DNA of 64,000 bases from Ganoderma boninense (Eukaryota; Basidiomycota; Agaricomycetes; Polyporales; Polyporaceae). Positions 11,362-23,784 of this stretch are shown here, piece after piece. The DNA lies in the NCBI GenBank assembly GCA_002900995.3, contig CM035307.1, forward strand, positions 2,914,001 to 2,978,000, written 5' to 3'. The position numbers were made by a program, and so were the translations under genes. Position 1 is the first letter of the stretch. Each line of letters starts with the position of its first letter. Below the pieces are notes generated by a model. The model did no database searches and had not been told where the DNA came from. It saw only the letters and a program-made list of their open reading frames with translations.

Positions 11362-12846
11362 TCACTGCGAGCTGGCCTTGCTCAGGGCCGTTTTGTGGCG
11401 GTCGTAGAACTTTGCCGAACTGTTTCCAAGGTCACCGCGGTCAGCAAGATCGCAGCGAAAAGTGACAGGGAGGGTCGGGCTCACCAGAGAATCGCCGCCG
11501 CGAGGCCGGCAAATGTTTGCACTGGGCCTTTTGCGCGTTTTACCCCGAAGATGTCGTATGCTGTGGCAAGCCAATGAGGATGAGCTCGCGTGAGAATAGG
11601 AATGCAACATACAAACGAAGATGAGGTCCATGAGCAGCTTGAGCCTGGTGACCTGGATCCAGTAATCTTGTCTCTGCAGACGAGCGAGGTCTTTGTGGTC
11701 AAGCTTGCTTGCGCCCGGATTCGACTTGCCAGTGGCACCATTCATGGACTCGTCGTATAGGCGGCCCTCGACTAGCGGTGAAGGTTGATGGTGAGGGAGC
11801 GAAGTTGCACCGACAAGGCATCCTGCTCACCTTGATGTTGCTGCTCAAGGATTACGCTCCGCTCCACGCTGTTCTCCACGAGATTCACAAGCGTGCTCGC
11901 GAACCAGCACCAATCGGCGAGACGTCCAGCCCTCTCGCCGGCCTTCTTCCCAATAAGGCCGAGCCTTGAGAACGTGACCGCGTCGTCCGCTAGTCCGTTC
12001 ACAAACTCGAGCAAAACGGGAGGTGGCGCGTGTAGGAAGGTATGGATGAGCGGCTTCCGTTTGCCCTTCTTGGACTCTGACGCGTAGGGGTCGGATGCAT
12101 GTTGGGCCAAGATGGAGGTTAGAGGTGGCAACCAGTTGAAGAGGATGAGACATTTCCTGGGAACGGCATGCATTATGTCAACGCAAATACACGCACGCGC
12201 ATAAATTGTACTCACCTTGTAGTCGAAAACCCAGCGATGGCAGAAGTTAGACGTCGCGTCAGCTCTGCCTCCCATGCAGGTCGCGTTCGCCCTCGGAACA
12301 TAGGGCTCGTGGTAAGCGCCACATGGAAGAGAAGGTACATCTTCATTGAGTACTGCAGCAGTTTCTAAAATATGCGGGACACGGACAAGCCCATACATCG
12401 GTCAGGTACTTCGCCACAAGGCAACAAGAAAGTACGAGACGCAAGGTACAATGACGGAGCATAAATGGGAGACGTACAAATGCCTTGTCGCGCCCATACG
12501 CAGTCTTGAGCATCTCCCGCCATACGTCTTCCCTCCGCACGCGGTCCTTGGCCGCATCCTGCGTCTCCTCATCTTCACTTTCTGAGTCCTCCACCTCGAA
12601 CTCCTGCGAGGTGCCTTCCCTGTCCTCCTTAGAGTCGTATGTGTCTGAACCAAAGGCGTGGGAGCCGTTGGATATGATAGACGTGCGCGGTGTCCGTGGA
12701 GGGTGAGACGAGAGCGGGTTCATCTGGAAGGAGGACGTGTCGTTTGGGGCCTCGTACGAGGAGGATAGCCGTGAGTCCTGGACTGTCACGAAAGACGAGG
12801 ATGCGGAGTGGCCATGGCCTCCATACGGGAAGGTGATTGAGGACAT
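11362..12846 (-). CDS. PEX11: Peroxisomal membrane protein PEX11 family
   Basis: This multi-exon minus-strand gene has its ATG at 12846 and TGA at 11362-11364. Exon 1 (12478-12846) encodes an unusual acidic, Ser-rich N-terminus with an ESEDEE cluster. After splicing, the PEX11 core appears: KLLQYSMKMYLLFHVAL, then SRLGLIGKKAGERAG, then LARLQRQDYWIQVTRLKLLMDLIFV, and near the end FGVKRAKGPVQTFAGL, closing with a short exon SAKFYDRHK. PEX11 proteins insert amphipathic helices into the peroxisome membrane, elongate it before fission and may form pores. The N-terminal extension of roughly 110 residues is longer than in yeast Pex11 and is probably regulatory or disordered. It is divergent from the dynein light chain gene. 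Confidence 0.9.
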
Positions 12847-13162
12847 GCTGGCACTAGCTAGATGGGGGGCGTCGTACTAGGGACCCAAGGAGAGGGCGCA
12901 GGAGCCAAGTATGTGGCGGAGGCACCAGACTGCGACCACACGAAGCGCGAGCGCGGCAATATGTGTGTCCTGTTGCCGGATCCGGCGAATACGCCGCCAC
13001 GTGCTACTACAGCGGGCCAAATAGGCGTCAACATCCAGATCGGGAAGCGTGCCAACCTCGGCCGTCACGCGGCCCGCACGCTGTGGCGGTCGTCGACAAC
13101 CGTGGCCTGCGCGTGTCTCCTCTCGCTGTCTCTTGCTTGCGTCCCCTGTCACCGGCTTGTCT
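12847..13162. promoter_or_regulatory. Divergent promoter between PEX11 and Tctex1-like genes
   Basis: Only 316 bp separate the two start codons, so the two promoters are shared or overlapping. I see no clear TATA box or other recognisable site. Confidence 0.45.
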
Positions 13163-14034
13163 ATGGCGACGACCACAACCACCATGGCCTCGGGCCTCCG
13201 CTCACCACCCACCCCTCGCTCGAGTGCCCCGTCGCCTCGTCCGAGCCTGGCTCCATCGCCACGGCCGACGTTCGACGCTGATCTGCTGCGCGCATACATG
13301 AAGGAGTTGCTTGCGACGACGCTCAGGACTGCAACATGGCCCGAGCCGAAGGAGCGCGACAAGGTTAAAGCGTGGATGAAGGAGATCGGCGAGCGCGTCA
13401 AGAAGCGGATGCTAGGTGTGTGTCGGTGCCGCGGCAGGACTCGCATAGTGCATTTATTTGGCATGCCCGTTACTCACGTCATGTGCGCCCGACCCCCGCA
13501 GAGATTCAGCCTCGAGAGTTGTGAGTGCCGCGTTGCGCCGCCGCCGCGGGCTTCCGTCCCAATAGCCGATGCCGTCATCCTCGACTGACTCTGGCATTTT
13601 CCCCACCTCCCGTGCAATCATCCGGTGATTCAGTAAATACATCGTCCTGACGCAGATCAACGAGAACGCGGGGCAGGGTGGCCGGTGAGTGCCACATTCT
13701 AGCTGGGTCGTGTATCGCCGAGCAGGGAAATTCTGACCACCGAGGGCGCATTTTCTTCTTCGTCGACGTTCTCTCCGGATGTGGCCCTTCCTTCCCACTT
13801 GCCTTATCCAGAGCCGATCTGGTGTGCCACTGGGAAGATTCCGACGTCGTAGCTCAAGAGATGTTCGCCAACGTACGTCCCCCCACCCGCTATGCCCTTG
13901 CCACTCCCCTTCTCGTCTGTCCGAGTCGGACACGCGGGATGCGCAAGGGTCTCCAAATTAATTTCCTGACTCTGCGTCCCGAACAGGACTCTATTATTTG
14001 CATATGCGTCGCCTTCGCGGTTCGGACGATATAG
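13163..14034 (+). CDS. Tctex1-type dynein light chain
   Basis: Five exons run from ATG 13163 to TAG 14032-14034. The first exon has a Ser/Pro-rich leader and then LRAYMKELLATTL and WMKEIGERVKKRM. Exon 2 is only 19 nt (13502-13520). Exon 3 gives KYIVLTQINENAGQGG, exon 4 gives ADLVCHWEDSDVVAQEMFAN, and exon 5 gives DSIICICVAFAVRTI. These blocks follow the Tctex1 domain in order: an alpha helix, then beta strands with the conserved WxxxxD and C-terminal valine-rich strand. Tctex1/DYNLT proteins dimerise and bind the dynein intermediate chain and cargo. The closest named type is probably DYNLT2B/TCTEX1D2, based on the QxGRA-like segment, but I cannot separate subfamilies by eye. All junctions are GT-AG and keep frame. 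Confidence 0.88.
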
Positions 14035-17000
14035 CGGCTGCCTGGTTCCCCCCGCAAGGCTGCATTGCTGCCTGTCGGGGTGATGGCCCATACCCCCGCT
14101 GTCTAAGGACACGGACTGTAAAATCGGAGATACCCATCGCATACACTTGCCAGAACCACCGATATGCCTGCCACTGTCTTCCGCCTTCCTGAGCCACCGG
14201 CACACTATCCGCCGGTCCTCGACCCATCCCCAGCCGTCAACACCGTCCCACCAGTCCACTGCTATCCGTCACATTGGCAGCGCGTCTGCCTGGAACCCGC
14301 CAACGAGCTTTTGGGGTTCAAAATGGGGAGAGGCCGTCGGGGTTTGCACCTCGAGAGGCATGAAGACCCTGAGCCGCATTCCGACGATTCTGGCCACAGA
14401 TCCCCTCGCAAGTACGTTAGCACGCGCCTCTGCCCCCATTGCCCCGCTCACCCAAACCCCGCACGTCCGCGGATTGCAGCGGCCAACGGACCTGAAGCCA
14501 GCGTTCGTAGGTCGCCTCCTGACCGTTATCTGGACGCTCCCCCTGCCTGTGCATGCTTTGTTGGCCCAATCCAATGCGATGCTGTGTGTGTGCGGTCCTA
14601 CCTCTCGCGCCCAACGCCCTTAATTTGCGAGCGCATCTGGATCTGAGGGCACTGCGCTGCCGCTGCAGGACCCTGGGCCTGTCTCTCCCTCCGGTGCGTC
14701 TGACGCCCCCTATCGAGGCGATTTTGTTCTCAGACTCGGAGAGGGCGCGACGCCCGTGTTGCTGCGGATCTTTCCGCAAGCTGGCTGCAGTCCGGAGACT
14801 TGGCCCTAGTGCTGGCCCACTGCGCCCGCGCCGTTCCATTGGAAGAAGCTCGTCCTCAGGCTCTGAGCCACAGAAGGTTCTGGCATGCCAGTGCCAGTGC
14901 CAGGACCAGGACCAGGACCAGTGTCAGTTTCCGGGTGACACCGAGAGCTGGTGCTACAGGCGAAAGTTTGATTCGATCACAGCATACCACACAGTCAGGT
15001 TCCTTGAATGCTGTTCGGGCGCATTCACGCTAGTGGACCGACTAAGCAGGACATGGGCACACCCATTGCGTCCATCCGCACGGGAGAGAAATGTGGATAT
15101 CATAGGGCAACCCCAGTTGGGCATGTGGACTCCCTCCTGAGGGTCCGCTGTGAGGCTCGCAGGGTGTCTGCGCGAGAGTCATTCGTGTCGCGTCAGCATC
15201 AGAACTCTACATGGGCACGGGTGGAAACAGCCCTGCTTGTCTGGATGCAGGCTGCAGTTGCAGCTGGTGCAGGATTCTGAATGTGAATGGGTGCGAGTTG
15301 CCCGAAGGCGGATTGGCATGCTGATGCCAAAAGTAAGGGCTTCCGAACAGCACACGAAGCAGGAATCAGATCATGTTCTGCGGCGTGCTGCAGTGCGCAT
15401 ATGGTGGATGGATCATGGGGAAAGTGGGGAGATCATGGCACCGAACCACATCACAGGGTCCTGGACGATGATAATTGCCATACAGTCCTCTGCGGCCAGG
15501 GAATGCGCAGACCCTGTGGATTGCAGCTGGCCGAGGTCGTATGTCGTGCAGATTCCAGCAGATTCGATGGAGTGTGCTCGGAACGGGTACCCACCCCAGA
15601 ATTGACGATGTGAAAAGGCTGAAGAGGGTGCGGGCGCGGCGCCGGGGCTAACCAGGGGCTAGGACTAACCTACACGCGTGGACGAGGGGAGGACGGACCC
15701 GTGGGTCTGGATGCTGGCGTCACTGGACTGAATGGCGGCTTTGAGCCGCGCTGCTCACGCTGACTTGGACGACGCGGGTCGCGCGACATTCGCAATGGGA
15801 TACGTATGCAGATGATAGGCCGAATGGGTGGAGCGGCGTCGGCTAGCGCAGCTGTCGCAGAATATGGTAGCGTTGGATGAGCGATACCCCAGCGGCGGTC
15901 CTGGAATAGAGAGCTCTGAGCTCGCGGTGGACAAACTCTGATACGGGTGGGAGCATCTGCCCGGACGGAGTCGGCGGGGCGGACGGGAAATGGCTGCGAG
16001 AGGCCGTGGCTGGGATGGGGCTTGTCGGAGGTGATTATCACGTTGGGTGATCGATGTGCAGCGCAGACGGACATGATGGGCGTACTGGGCAGATGCCAGA
16101 ATCCAGATGGGCATCGCTTGCTCCGCCGATGTTCGATGAGCGCGCGCGCCTGCACTGGAGAGGCGTGACGGGGGACCCCAGACACCTCCGGGCTATATGC
16201 CTGGGAGATCTCGGGTATCGGGCGGGGGAGCGTGGGGATCTGGGGCGGAGGCGGGCCAGTCTGAGTAGGTCTGAGTTCGGCAATTCTCGAGCAGCTTCGT
16301 GGCGTTCGGAAGCAGATTCGCCGTGTCGCGAGAAAGTGGCCCTGAACACTCGCGGAAGAAGCACGCGTCTTGCTCTCGCGAGCGACTGCCTTGACGTCGA
16401 GACTTGCACCGTGCTCTCTGCTGCTCGCTCCCTCGCTCTCTCTCCCCATGGCCGCCGCACCGCAGCCCTCTCACATCGAACGCACCGCTGCACCGTCCTA
16501 TTTCCTATCGAACCCTCTCCCGGGTGTTTCCTAGCCGCCCGCGTGTCGGCGCCGCTGCCGATTCTTCTTCACCCTCGTCACTCTACCTGACACCCGGACA
16601 CGGACCGTTCCAGCCTATCGCTCCGCCCGACTCGCCCACAACTCCCGTAACTCCAATTCATCCTCGAGAGCCCCCCCTTCCGGCGCCGCCGTCCTCCCGG
16701 GCCCAACATACACGCTCTACGGACGTATGACCCGAGCCTCTTCCCCTGCACTCCCAGCCAGCCCGCACTCCGCCCCCTGGCCCCTTGTTTTCGTCCCAGC
16801 GAATGGAGCCAAGGCACCATGTATGTTGCCCCCGAGTGGACACAATACGGAACCGCGGCGGAATGAGCTCACAACCCAAATTCTTGAGTTCCGCTCTATC
16901 CACCGTCTGTGCTACGTGAATCCAGGCTGTCTGGCACCAGCAAGGAACGTCCATTCAGTGCCCAGCACAGCTTGGAAGCGCTTCTGATCCCGAGTGCCCG

Positions 17001-20000
17001 AAGGTTGCGGCACCCTCGCGCCTCCTCGCAGCTAGAGGCTTGAGCTTGCGTTTTTCTGACCCATCCGAGATCCCGCACCTCGCGCGAACAAACACAAAAC
17101 ACCCGGCGGCGCACTCTCACCAGGCCGTGCTCTGACCGCACTCTGGCAATGGCCCATCAGAGGATGTGGAGCTCGTCAATCTCGTGCAGTACGGATGTGG
17201 TAATGTCGCGCTGGCTCAATCCATGCTCCACTGACATTGTCCCTGCGGGAATTTCCAGACATTAGCGTGAGCGGTGGGAGCCCGCAGAAAAGGGCCAGGG
17301 ATTCGCAACCCGTGAGCCAGACGCTACAACTGTATTGGTCGGGAGCATTTACCGTTGCGATCAGACACCTTTCGACCGGCTCGACTGGAGCCCGACCACG
17401 ACGACGTAAGTTAGCGGGGCTGCGGTTTTAATATTCATCCAATGCCCACATGCTCCCTACCACCACAGTCAATGAGATGGATCGTATGTCTTCATTTGTC
17501 CCCGCCCTCAAACTCTCTTTCCAAGCCCGCCTGTGCAACTGGCAGAGGGACACCCTTACAGTGCCCGGGCTGCTGGCACGGACGTCCCATACTGACAGCC
17601 AGCATGACAAGCTGCCGCAGCGCCCGCCAGACTCTATGTGTCGGAATCAGGTGGTCGGTGCCCCCCGCTGCATGATCAGAACAATTACGCGGCTCGTTCT
17701 CGAATGCAGCACGCCGGCTGCCAGGGCCCCGTATCCCGAACGAGCAGGCGATCGTCAGCGGGGCGGAGAGTTTGCGCATCGCCAGAACCAGAACCTGCAG
17801 AATCCTCGAGGGAAACGCGCCAGGCGCCCCGTGGGAACGCACGAACGCACAGAGATAGCCCGCAGCTCGGAGATCTGGGGCCTTGCGTATGGCAATAGCC
17901 TGACCAACCCGGTCACGACCCAGCGCGGGTGCGAGCGATCATCATGCAACCGCGCGCGAGCGAGCGAGCGACTCGCGCCGGCTGACGGAGGGGGGCCATG
18001 ACAAGGTTTTCATTACCCACCGCACCCCAGAAGTTTTAGAACGCCCTGGCCCTCGGGTGACTGATCGCTCGTCGCATCCTGTATTGAATGCGCGGGACGG
18101 CCCGCAGAGGGGGAGGGGGGTCGGCGGCGAGCCGTCGTCTCCGGAGCAAGGGTGCTCGCTGACACTGGACACCGGACGGGAAGCAGGACCACTGTCTCCG
18201 ATGACCGAAGTGCACTAAACCACTCCCCGCGCGTGCTCCTCTTGCGATCACAAGTGGACGGCGTTTTGGAGACACAAGGTGTGTGCGCACCGCCGCGGAG
18301 CTACAGAACGAGAGAAGGCGTGGAGGGGAGATGCTTCATGCTTCCTGGTACCGGCGGCCTCTCGGGGGAGGGAGGAAGCGCCGGACGGAGGGGACGAGTT
18401 GGATTGGGACGGGGGGCACCGTTGTGAGCGATCGACAGGCCATGTGCCTGAGCGAAGCATGGGAGGGGAGCGAGCGCAGCGTCCGGAATCCCCGACATGG
18501 GACTCCGCGAGTTGACCGGCGTTGACTGCCGAGATGGGCCTATGGCGACGTATGCGACGTTCCACTGCTCGCTGTTGATACATACATAGATGTCATTGTC
18601 ATGGGGCCCGGAGAATATGCCTGTTTTGGGGGTGCGCACATCCCATGGGGACTGTGCGCGTGGGCTGCTATCTCGGCCGCCTTGAGCTTAATGTCAACAG
18701 AATCAGACGGCGTATTCGCGGCAGGCAGACAGTTGGGAAACACACCGTCGGTTCGCTGATGGAGACCCCGTCCGACATCTACAGTACTTACTCGGGACTC
18801 GGGAGGAGTAGTCGCCCCGGGCCGGACGTCCGCGAGCCTGCGAGAAGTTGTTCCCGTCAAAATCGGCTCCTTCTAACTGACCGTCGTCGAGCGACTTCGC
18901 TGCGAACCCAGATGCTGTGAGCAATTTAGCATTTCGGTCCATGATCAACAAATGGGGGAAATAATGCATGCCCACCGTCAGAACGAGATCGCAACTGCCA
19001 GTGCTCATGGGGGCCGACCGTGTCATCAACAAGCTTATCATCCTTGGGTGGACTTATCGCGACCGTTCGACTGGAACACTGTCCTGACAGTGAAAAAGAT
19101 ATTCAGCAATTGGTGGCAGCTAATCGGACATCGGCGAGTGGGAAGACGACATATGACATTGAGATGTGAGTGAAGAGTGGAAGGCTCGATGCCGTACCAG
19201 CGACAGGCACTGGTCCGCAGTTCTTCCGCGCTGCCACCCAGGGGACTGGAGTCAATGCAATGCCGTGTCCCAAGGAACCTGTTGAAGCGAAGCGTTCGAT
19301 ATCGAGTTTCTTCGTGAGGAGGCAACAAGGTCCCGGAAGGCTCATTGAGCAGCCATGACGCCATCGCGTTCTGTAGAGGGCCTGGGTTCTCGGAGACTCC
19401 TCTCCGGTGAAGCAACGCCTGTGTGTGCGTGAAGATTGAGCTGAAGCGAATATGGTGAGATTACAATCTGTACACACGAGATGTGCCCAGATGCAAGCCA
19501 AGCAGTCGTATGTCGGGATTAAATGGCGCTTGAAGGCGTGGGTGGTGGAGTAGCAGCTCTGATCCTAATCGGCGTATGTCAATGTCATGGGTTACTGTAG
19601 CATGCGGCAGCACTGGTTACACGTAAATGCACAGTGTCGGGGTCCCCTCGCGGAAGAGGTTTTCTCACCGCATAACGTACGCCTGTGATATCTTTGGCGC
19701 GTGTACCTACCGTGTGCTATGGTAAAGTCAGGTCATGCCGACGGTAGAGACATGGCGGGCCCATCGTTACGTGAGGTTTCCCCACAGGAGCGCCGCCGCA
19801 TGGTTTGGCATAAAAGCCGACTTCCGTCCGCCATTGGAGAGCTTAAGTCCGGTAGCGTGGGAGAGAGTCCTGCAAAAGAGCATCCAAAATTGGGTTGGGA
19901 AAACTTACGCTGGGAGAACCGATCCGGTGGATAGAAGTTGATGTCAGCATGGAAGTGCCCATGTCCGCACATCCTCCGTTCAGCGTAACCTTCCGCCGTG

Positions 20001-21153
20001 TTGACGGGTGCAGAACCCTGAATTAACGAGCTTTGGTTGGAATGGCAATGCTGTGAGGCGAGCGCAGGACGTGGATTTGAGCAGGGTAGAAGGTGAGGGT
20101 GCTAACCATCGGTTGGTGGCTGATGGTTGAAGCCGGAACTAGCCGTCCGCCGGGCGCTGAGTTAAAAAACCAGGCGGAGCTGGAACACAAACTCATCTGC
20201 TTTTGGAAAGTCGGCAGGGATAAGCGCCCCACTACTATCTGGCCAGGATCATCCACTGTTGCTCATTCCACACTGACTGCATTCTGCTTTATGCATGGAT
20301 GCAGCAAAAATAGCTGGTCAGGTCACATATTCTCCACTGGTACCTCTCCCAAGTTTGGTCGACCTTCATCGTTGACTTCGCCCACAGCCTCAGAAGCTAC
20401 TAGCTGCTAGTGATCCTTTGAAGGATGTAATGGTCGGCTCAGAATCATACTTTGTCAGGACGGTATCGATGAAAGACAGTGTACCCATGCTAAGATACTG
20501 CATTCAGTCCTATAACTTTCAGATCCGCCACTTGACGAGATCGCTCAAGGAATACTCTTTCGTGTTGTACAAGTCCAGCCCCATCAGATAACCCGACGCC
20601 ACAGAACTTTGCGCTCAGGCCCAAGGGCACACTGTTCGCCGCATAGGACCCCCAAGGTTGTGTTGTTACTGGCATATCGTGGACCCTGGACTCCGTATCA
20701 TCGGGTAAAGTGAATAAAAGTATATCCCCAGTGGATTGCGGTAGCTTATTCATAAACTATCATCCTACATTAGCGTCCTACTTTCCGCTCGTTTGTCCCT
20801 TGCACGAGGCTTGGGGGCGCCTTAGACTCGAACTAGAACTCTAGTTGTATGAGGCCGCGGCAGGAACCGCGCTTGTATCTATCTACTAGAGATATTCATC
20901 CAAACAATTTTGATGCGCCAGAGCGCCTGAATGAAGAAAAGACAATCACCAGAGGCAGCACGCACGCTCATGGCCAGGCGTTTCAGCTTGCTGGTTCGTC
21001 GGCCACTTGCCGAAGCAATGGTAGATAGAGTTTCCTTTTCGGGAGCTGATCATCACGTGGCGAAAATTCGAGCTCGTCACTGGGCGTGTCGAGCTGCAGA
21101 GAACGAGTCCCCGACCAGACTGTATCCTCTGGGCCACTGCTTTCCCCAGTCGT
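14035..21153. other. Gene-poor 7.1-kb region
   Basis: No ORF here has a recognisable domain. The longest candidates, 14164-14646 (+), 15670-16449 (-) and 17450-18001 (+), are rich in Arg, Pro and Ser and overlap ORFs of similar length in other frames, as expected of random GC-rich DNA. Short direct repeats occur at 14887-14923 (CCAGTG/CCAGGA hexamers) and 17957-17971 (CGAG). The part after about 19 kb is more AT-rich, with only short ORFs. It may contain decayed transposon sequence or unrecognised orphan genes. Confidence 0.4.
14887..14923. repeat. Hexamer tandem repeat (CCAGTG / CCAGGA type)
   Basis: Six consecutive six-base units, first of a GCCAGT type and then of an ACCAGG type, in non-coding sequence. 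No function is suggested. Confidence 0.6.
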
Positions 21154-23214
21154 ATGGCGCATCGATGCGTCGGCAAGTTTAGGCTTGCAAAACCCAGCAT
21201 CCGCGACGCTCGGCCCTTGCACTCTACACCACCTCACTATGACGCGCTAGCGCTCCCTCTTGCTCTTGCTGAACGTCCCACCGCCTCCTCTAGTTCCTCT
21301 TCAGTTCGGAAAAGCCCTCTCGATGCTCTGCGCGGACAGAAGACCGAGGACCTGAGGAATCTACTCTCTTTGCGGATCCCGAGCCCAGGTCGCGTCTGGG
21401 GAAGCTACCTCGAGCTCCTCCAATTCTATGGCTCCGCGAAGGTGCCCTTGGACATCCACCAAGGTGTGCTCCGCAAATGTGCGCTACCACCCGAACATGT
21501 GCGTGCCGCTGCATCGAAGTGGCTGGCGAAGGGCCGGAGGTACAAACAAGATCTGGTGTTCGAGTCGCGTTTCCAGAGGGTCTTCCGCAACATCCGTTCC
21601 GCCGGCGCCTTCCCCACCCTCGAAGACTACCATTGCGCTCTGGAGCTTTTTGCGGCCGTCGGGAACCACAAGAGTTCGATGATGGTGCTCACGGAGATCG
21701 AGCGTATGGCGTTGGCGAAGAATCCGCAGACGTACGCTCTCTGTCTGCAGGCGCTGTGTCACCGGTTAACCCTACCTATATGGCATCGGGACCGACCCAT
21801 GCTTGTGGAGGAGATCACGCAACATTGCACGGCCATTTTAAACGAGATGGAAGGCAAAGGTGTGCCCTACACTCCATTACATGTCGACCTCGCGTTCCGT
21901 ATCATGAAGGAGACCATGGGCATGGACGTGTTCACCACCCTTATGCGGAACGCGTACGGGATTGACCTCGCGTACCCTGACCGGTCCCCTTTGGCGTACT
22001 GGGGCAAGCTCCGCGACGCGGCAGTAGCGGCTGAGGGTCAGGCTGACCTGCCTGCAAAGTTCCCCGCCCAACTACCTTTCACCATAGCCTCCTTCAACAC
22101 GGCTCTCGACTACCTTGCACGGGCAGGCGACGTGTCGAAACTCGTGCAGACGTTCGAAGTTATGACGAACCCTCTTCCTACCACCGCTTCCAACTCCAAC
22201 CCTCTCGAGGATGACGACGACGACGACTTTGGGGTCTCAAATCCCCAGGTCGCCCCCTACAAGCCGCCTCACGTTTATCCAAATACAAGCTCGTACTGCA
22301 CGCTTTTGCGTGGAGTATGCGACGCTCGCCATGCGGTCCTGGCGCGACATTACATCCTCGTATTCGCGTCACAAGAACGAGAATATAACGCCCAGCTGCT
22401 CGAGATGGCGCGCACACGACCGCAAGATGAGATCCCCTCCCCCCGCCTTCTCATCTCCCGTAGTGTTCTGCTTCCCGTCTTCTCGCTCGCCAACCGCGAC
22501 AAGAACATGGAACTCCTGCGGTGGATCAACAACTGGATCAAGCGCGCCATTAGCCGGCACCGAGCTGACATCGATGCCTTCACAGAGGCCCGCGCCAGGT
22601 GGATCGAGGAGGGAGTCTATCGGCCCAGCGAAACCGTGGGCAGGGACCTGGAGGATAACGTCAACGACTTGCCCTCCGTCGCCCCGTCCTCGCAGTTCGC
22701 GTCCTTCTTCAGCCCCTCGTCTTCCTCACGAGAGCCCTCCGGCGCCTTCGATCCCTCCTCGCCGACTCTCCCCGACCAGACCGCGTCCGCCTCACAACCT
22801 GTCGAGCAGCGGAAGGTCTTCGACGTGGACCTGCATCTGTCGCTTCTTGAGCGCGAAGTCATCCGGCTGGAAGACATGGAGCGCCACGCGGACGCGGTGC
22901 TCGCACGCAACTCGCAGCGCATCAAGGAGCGCCTCGGGCGGCGCGTATGGGGCGGCAAGGACATCTACCTGCGGAACGAGGACGCGCGGCGGGTCATCTC
23001 GAAGGATCGCTGGCGCGAGATCGTCAACTTCCGCCCCGAGGCCGGAGTCGAGGCGCAGGTGCGGCTGCTGGCCGAGGAGAGCGCGCAGGCGGTAAAGACG
23101 CGCGGGGGGCGGCCGTCGGCGGCGCTGCGGCCGGGCGAGCAGGGCAGGATGCTGGGGCCGGGAGACCGGGACAAGCCGCCACACAAAAGCTCGGGCTCTA
23201 CTAGGTGGGCATGA
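21154..23214 (+). CDS. Pentatricopeptide-repeat-like mitochondrial protein
   Basis: This is a single 686-codon ORF without introns, unusual for this window. The N-terminus (MAHRCVGKFRLAKPSIRDARPLH) is basic, and a presequence is likely. The middle has helical repeats of PPR style: YHCALELFAAVGNHKSSMMVL about 180-200, TYALCLQALCHRLTL, HVDLAFRIMKET, FNTALDYLARAGDVSKLVQTF, and SYCTLLRGVCDARHAVLAR. A run of Asp residues (about 352-358) and a Ser-rich low-complexity block near 535-560 are probably disordered. PPR proteins bind organellar RNA and act in processing, stability or translation of mitochondrial transcripts. I cannot assign a specific target. Many shadow ORFs on both strands cover the same bases because of GC-rich codon use. 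Confidence 0.8.
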   Translation: MAHRCVGKFRLAKPSIRDARPLHSTPPHYDALALPLALAERPTASSSSSSVRKSPLDALRGQKTEDLRNLLSLRIPSPGRVWGSYLELLQFYGSAKVPLDIHQGVLRKCALPPEHVRAAASKWLAKGRRYKQDLVFESRFQRVFRNIRSAGAFPTLEDYHCALELFAAVGNHKSSMMVLTEIERMALAKNPQTYALCLQALCHRLTLPIWHRDRPMLVEEITQHCTAILNEMEGKGVPYTPLHVDLAFRIMKETMGMDVFTTLMRNAYGIDLAYPDRSPLAYWGKLRDAAVAAEGQADLPAKFPAQLPFTIASFNTALDYLARAGDVSKLVQTFEVMTNPLPTTASNSNPLEDDDDDDFGVSNPQVAPYKPPHVYPNTSSYCTLLRGVCDARHAVLARHYILVFASQEREYNAQLLEMARTRPQDEIPSPRLLISRSVLLPVFSLANRDKNMELLRWINNWIKRAISRHRADIDAFTEARARWIEEGVYRPSETVGRDLEDNVNDLPSVAPSSQFASFFSPSSSSREPSGAFDPSSPTLPDQTASASQPVEQRKVFDVDLHLSLLEREVIRLEDMERHADAVLARNSQRIKERLGRRVWGGKDIYLRNEDARRVISKDRWREIVNFRPEAGVEAQVRLLAEESAQAVKTRGGRPSAALRPGEQGRMLGPGDRDKPPHKSSGSTRWA

Positions 23215-23784
23215 GCTGCCTGGGGCCGCGTGCATCGTCGCTGTATTTTATAGGTGCGATCCCGTGCGTGTCTGAAGTCGTCTTTGGTCTTGGGGCTGAC
23301 AGGTGAATGGTACAGATACCATAATCACACATTACGGAAGCCTATAGACATTGGCATCCATGGGGCAGCGGCTGGGTGAGCGGTACATTTTCTCCACAGG
23401 CTGAAGCGTTCTAATTCGCTCGTCCAGGATGGTCGGGATCTGTGGAGATTTATTCGCGGCAGTTACACTGCGTTCATTAATGCCTTTGTACCCCGACTTT
23501 TCTGTGTCAATGCAGACTATGGATCGCATCACATATATCCGTGGACATGGACGGGTACAGACTGCTGACACCTTGCCGGTTGCATTTGGTGAAAGTTCAA
23601 GCATAGCGCCTGTCTATCGGAAGTGTGCTGCGGCAGCCGTCTCGCTTTAAATGCCGTCTATCGTCTTAGAAGTCGTCTCTAGCTCTTTTCACTACCATCC
23701 TGGGCCCCATCTGTGGCCACGAAACAATCATGGTGCGTTGTGTTCTGCATCTATGCTTGACAATGCACTGACAGTGGACAGTAG
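23215..23784. other. Intergenic before the tandem trio
   Basis: About 570 bp without a convincing ORF. It may hold the true first exon and promoter of the first tandem copy. Several ATGs (for example 23651) exist, but none joins to the 23785 exon with a clear family N-terminus. Confidence 0.4.

Noticed and set aside
15670..16449. 259-codon minus-strand ORF
   Set aside because: Biased composition, no domain, overlapped by ORFs in other frames on both strands, no splice structure.
22211..23095. 294-codon plus-strand ORF inside the PPR gene
   Set aside because: Out-of-frame shadow of the 686-codon ORF, with Arg/Ser-rich sequence produced by its codon bias.
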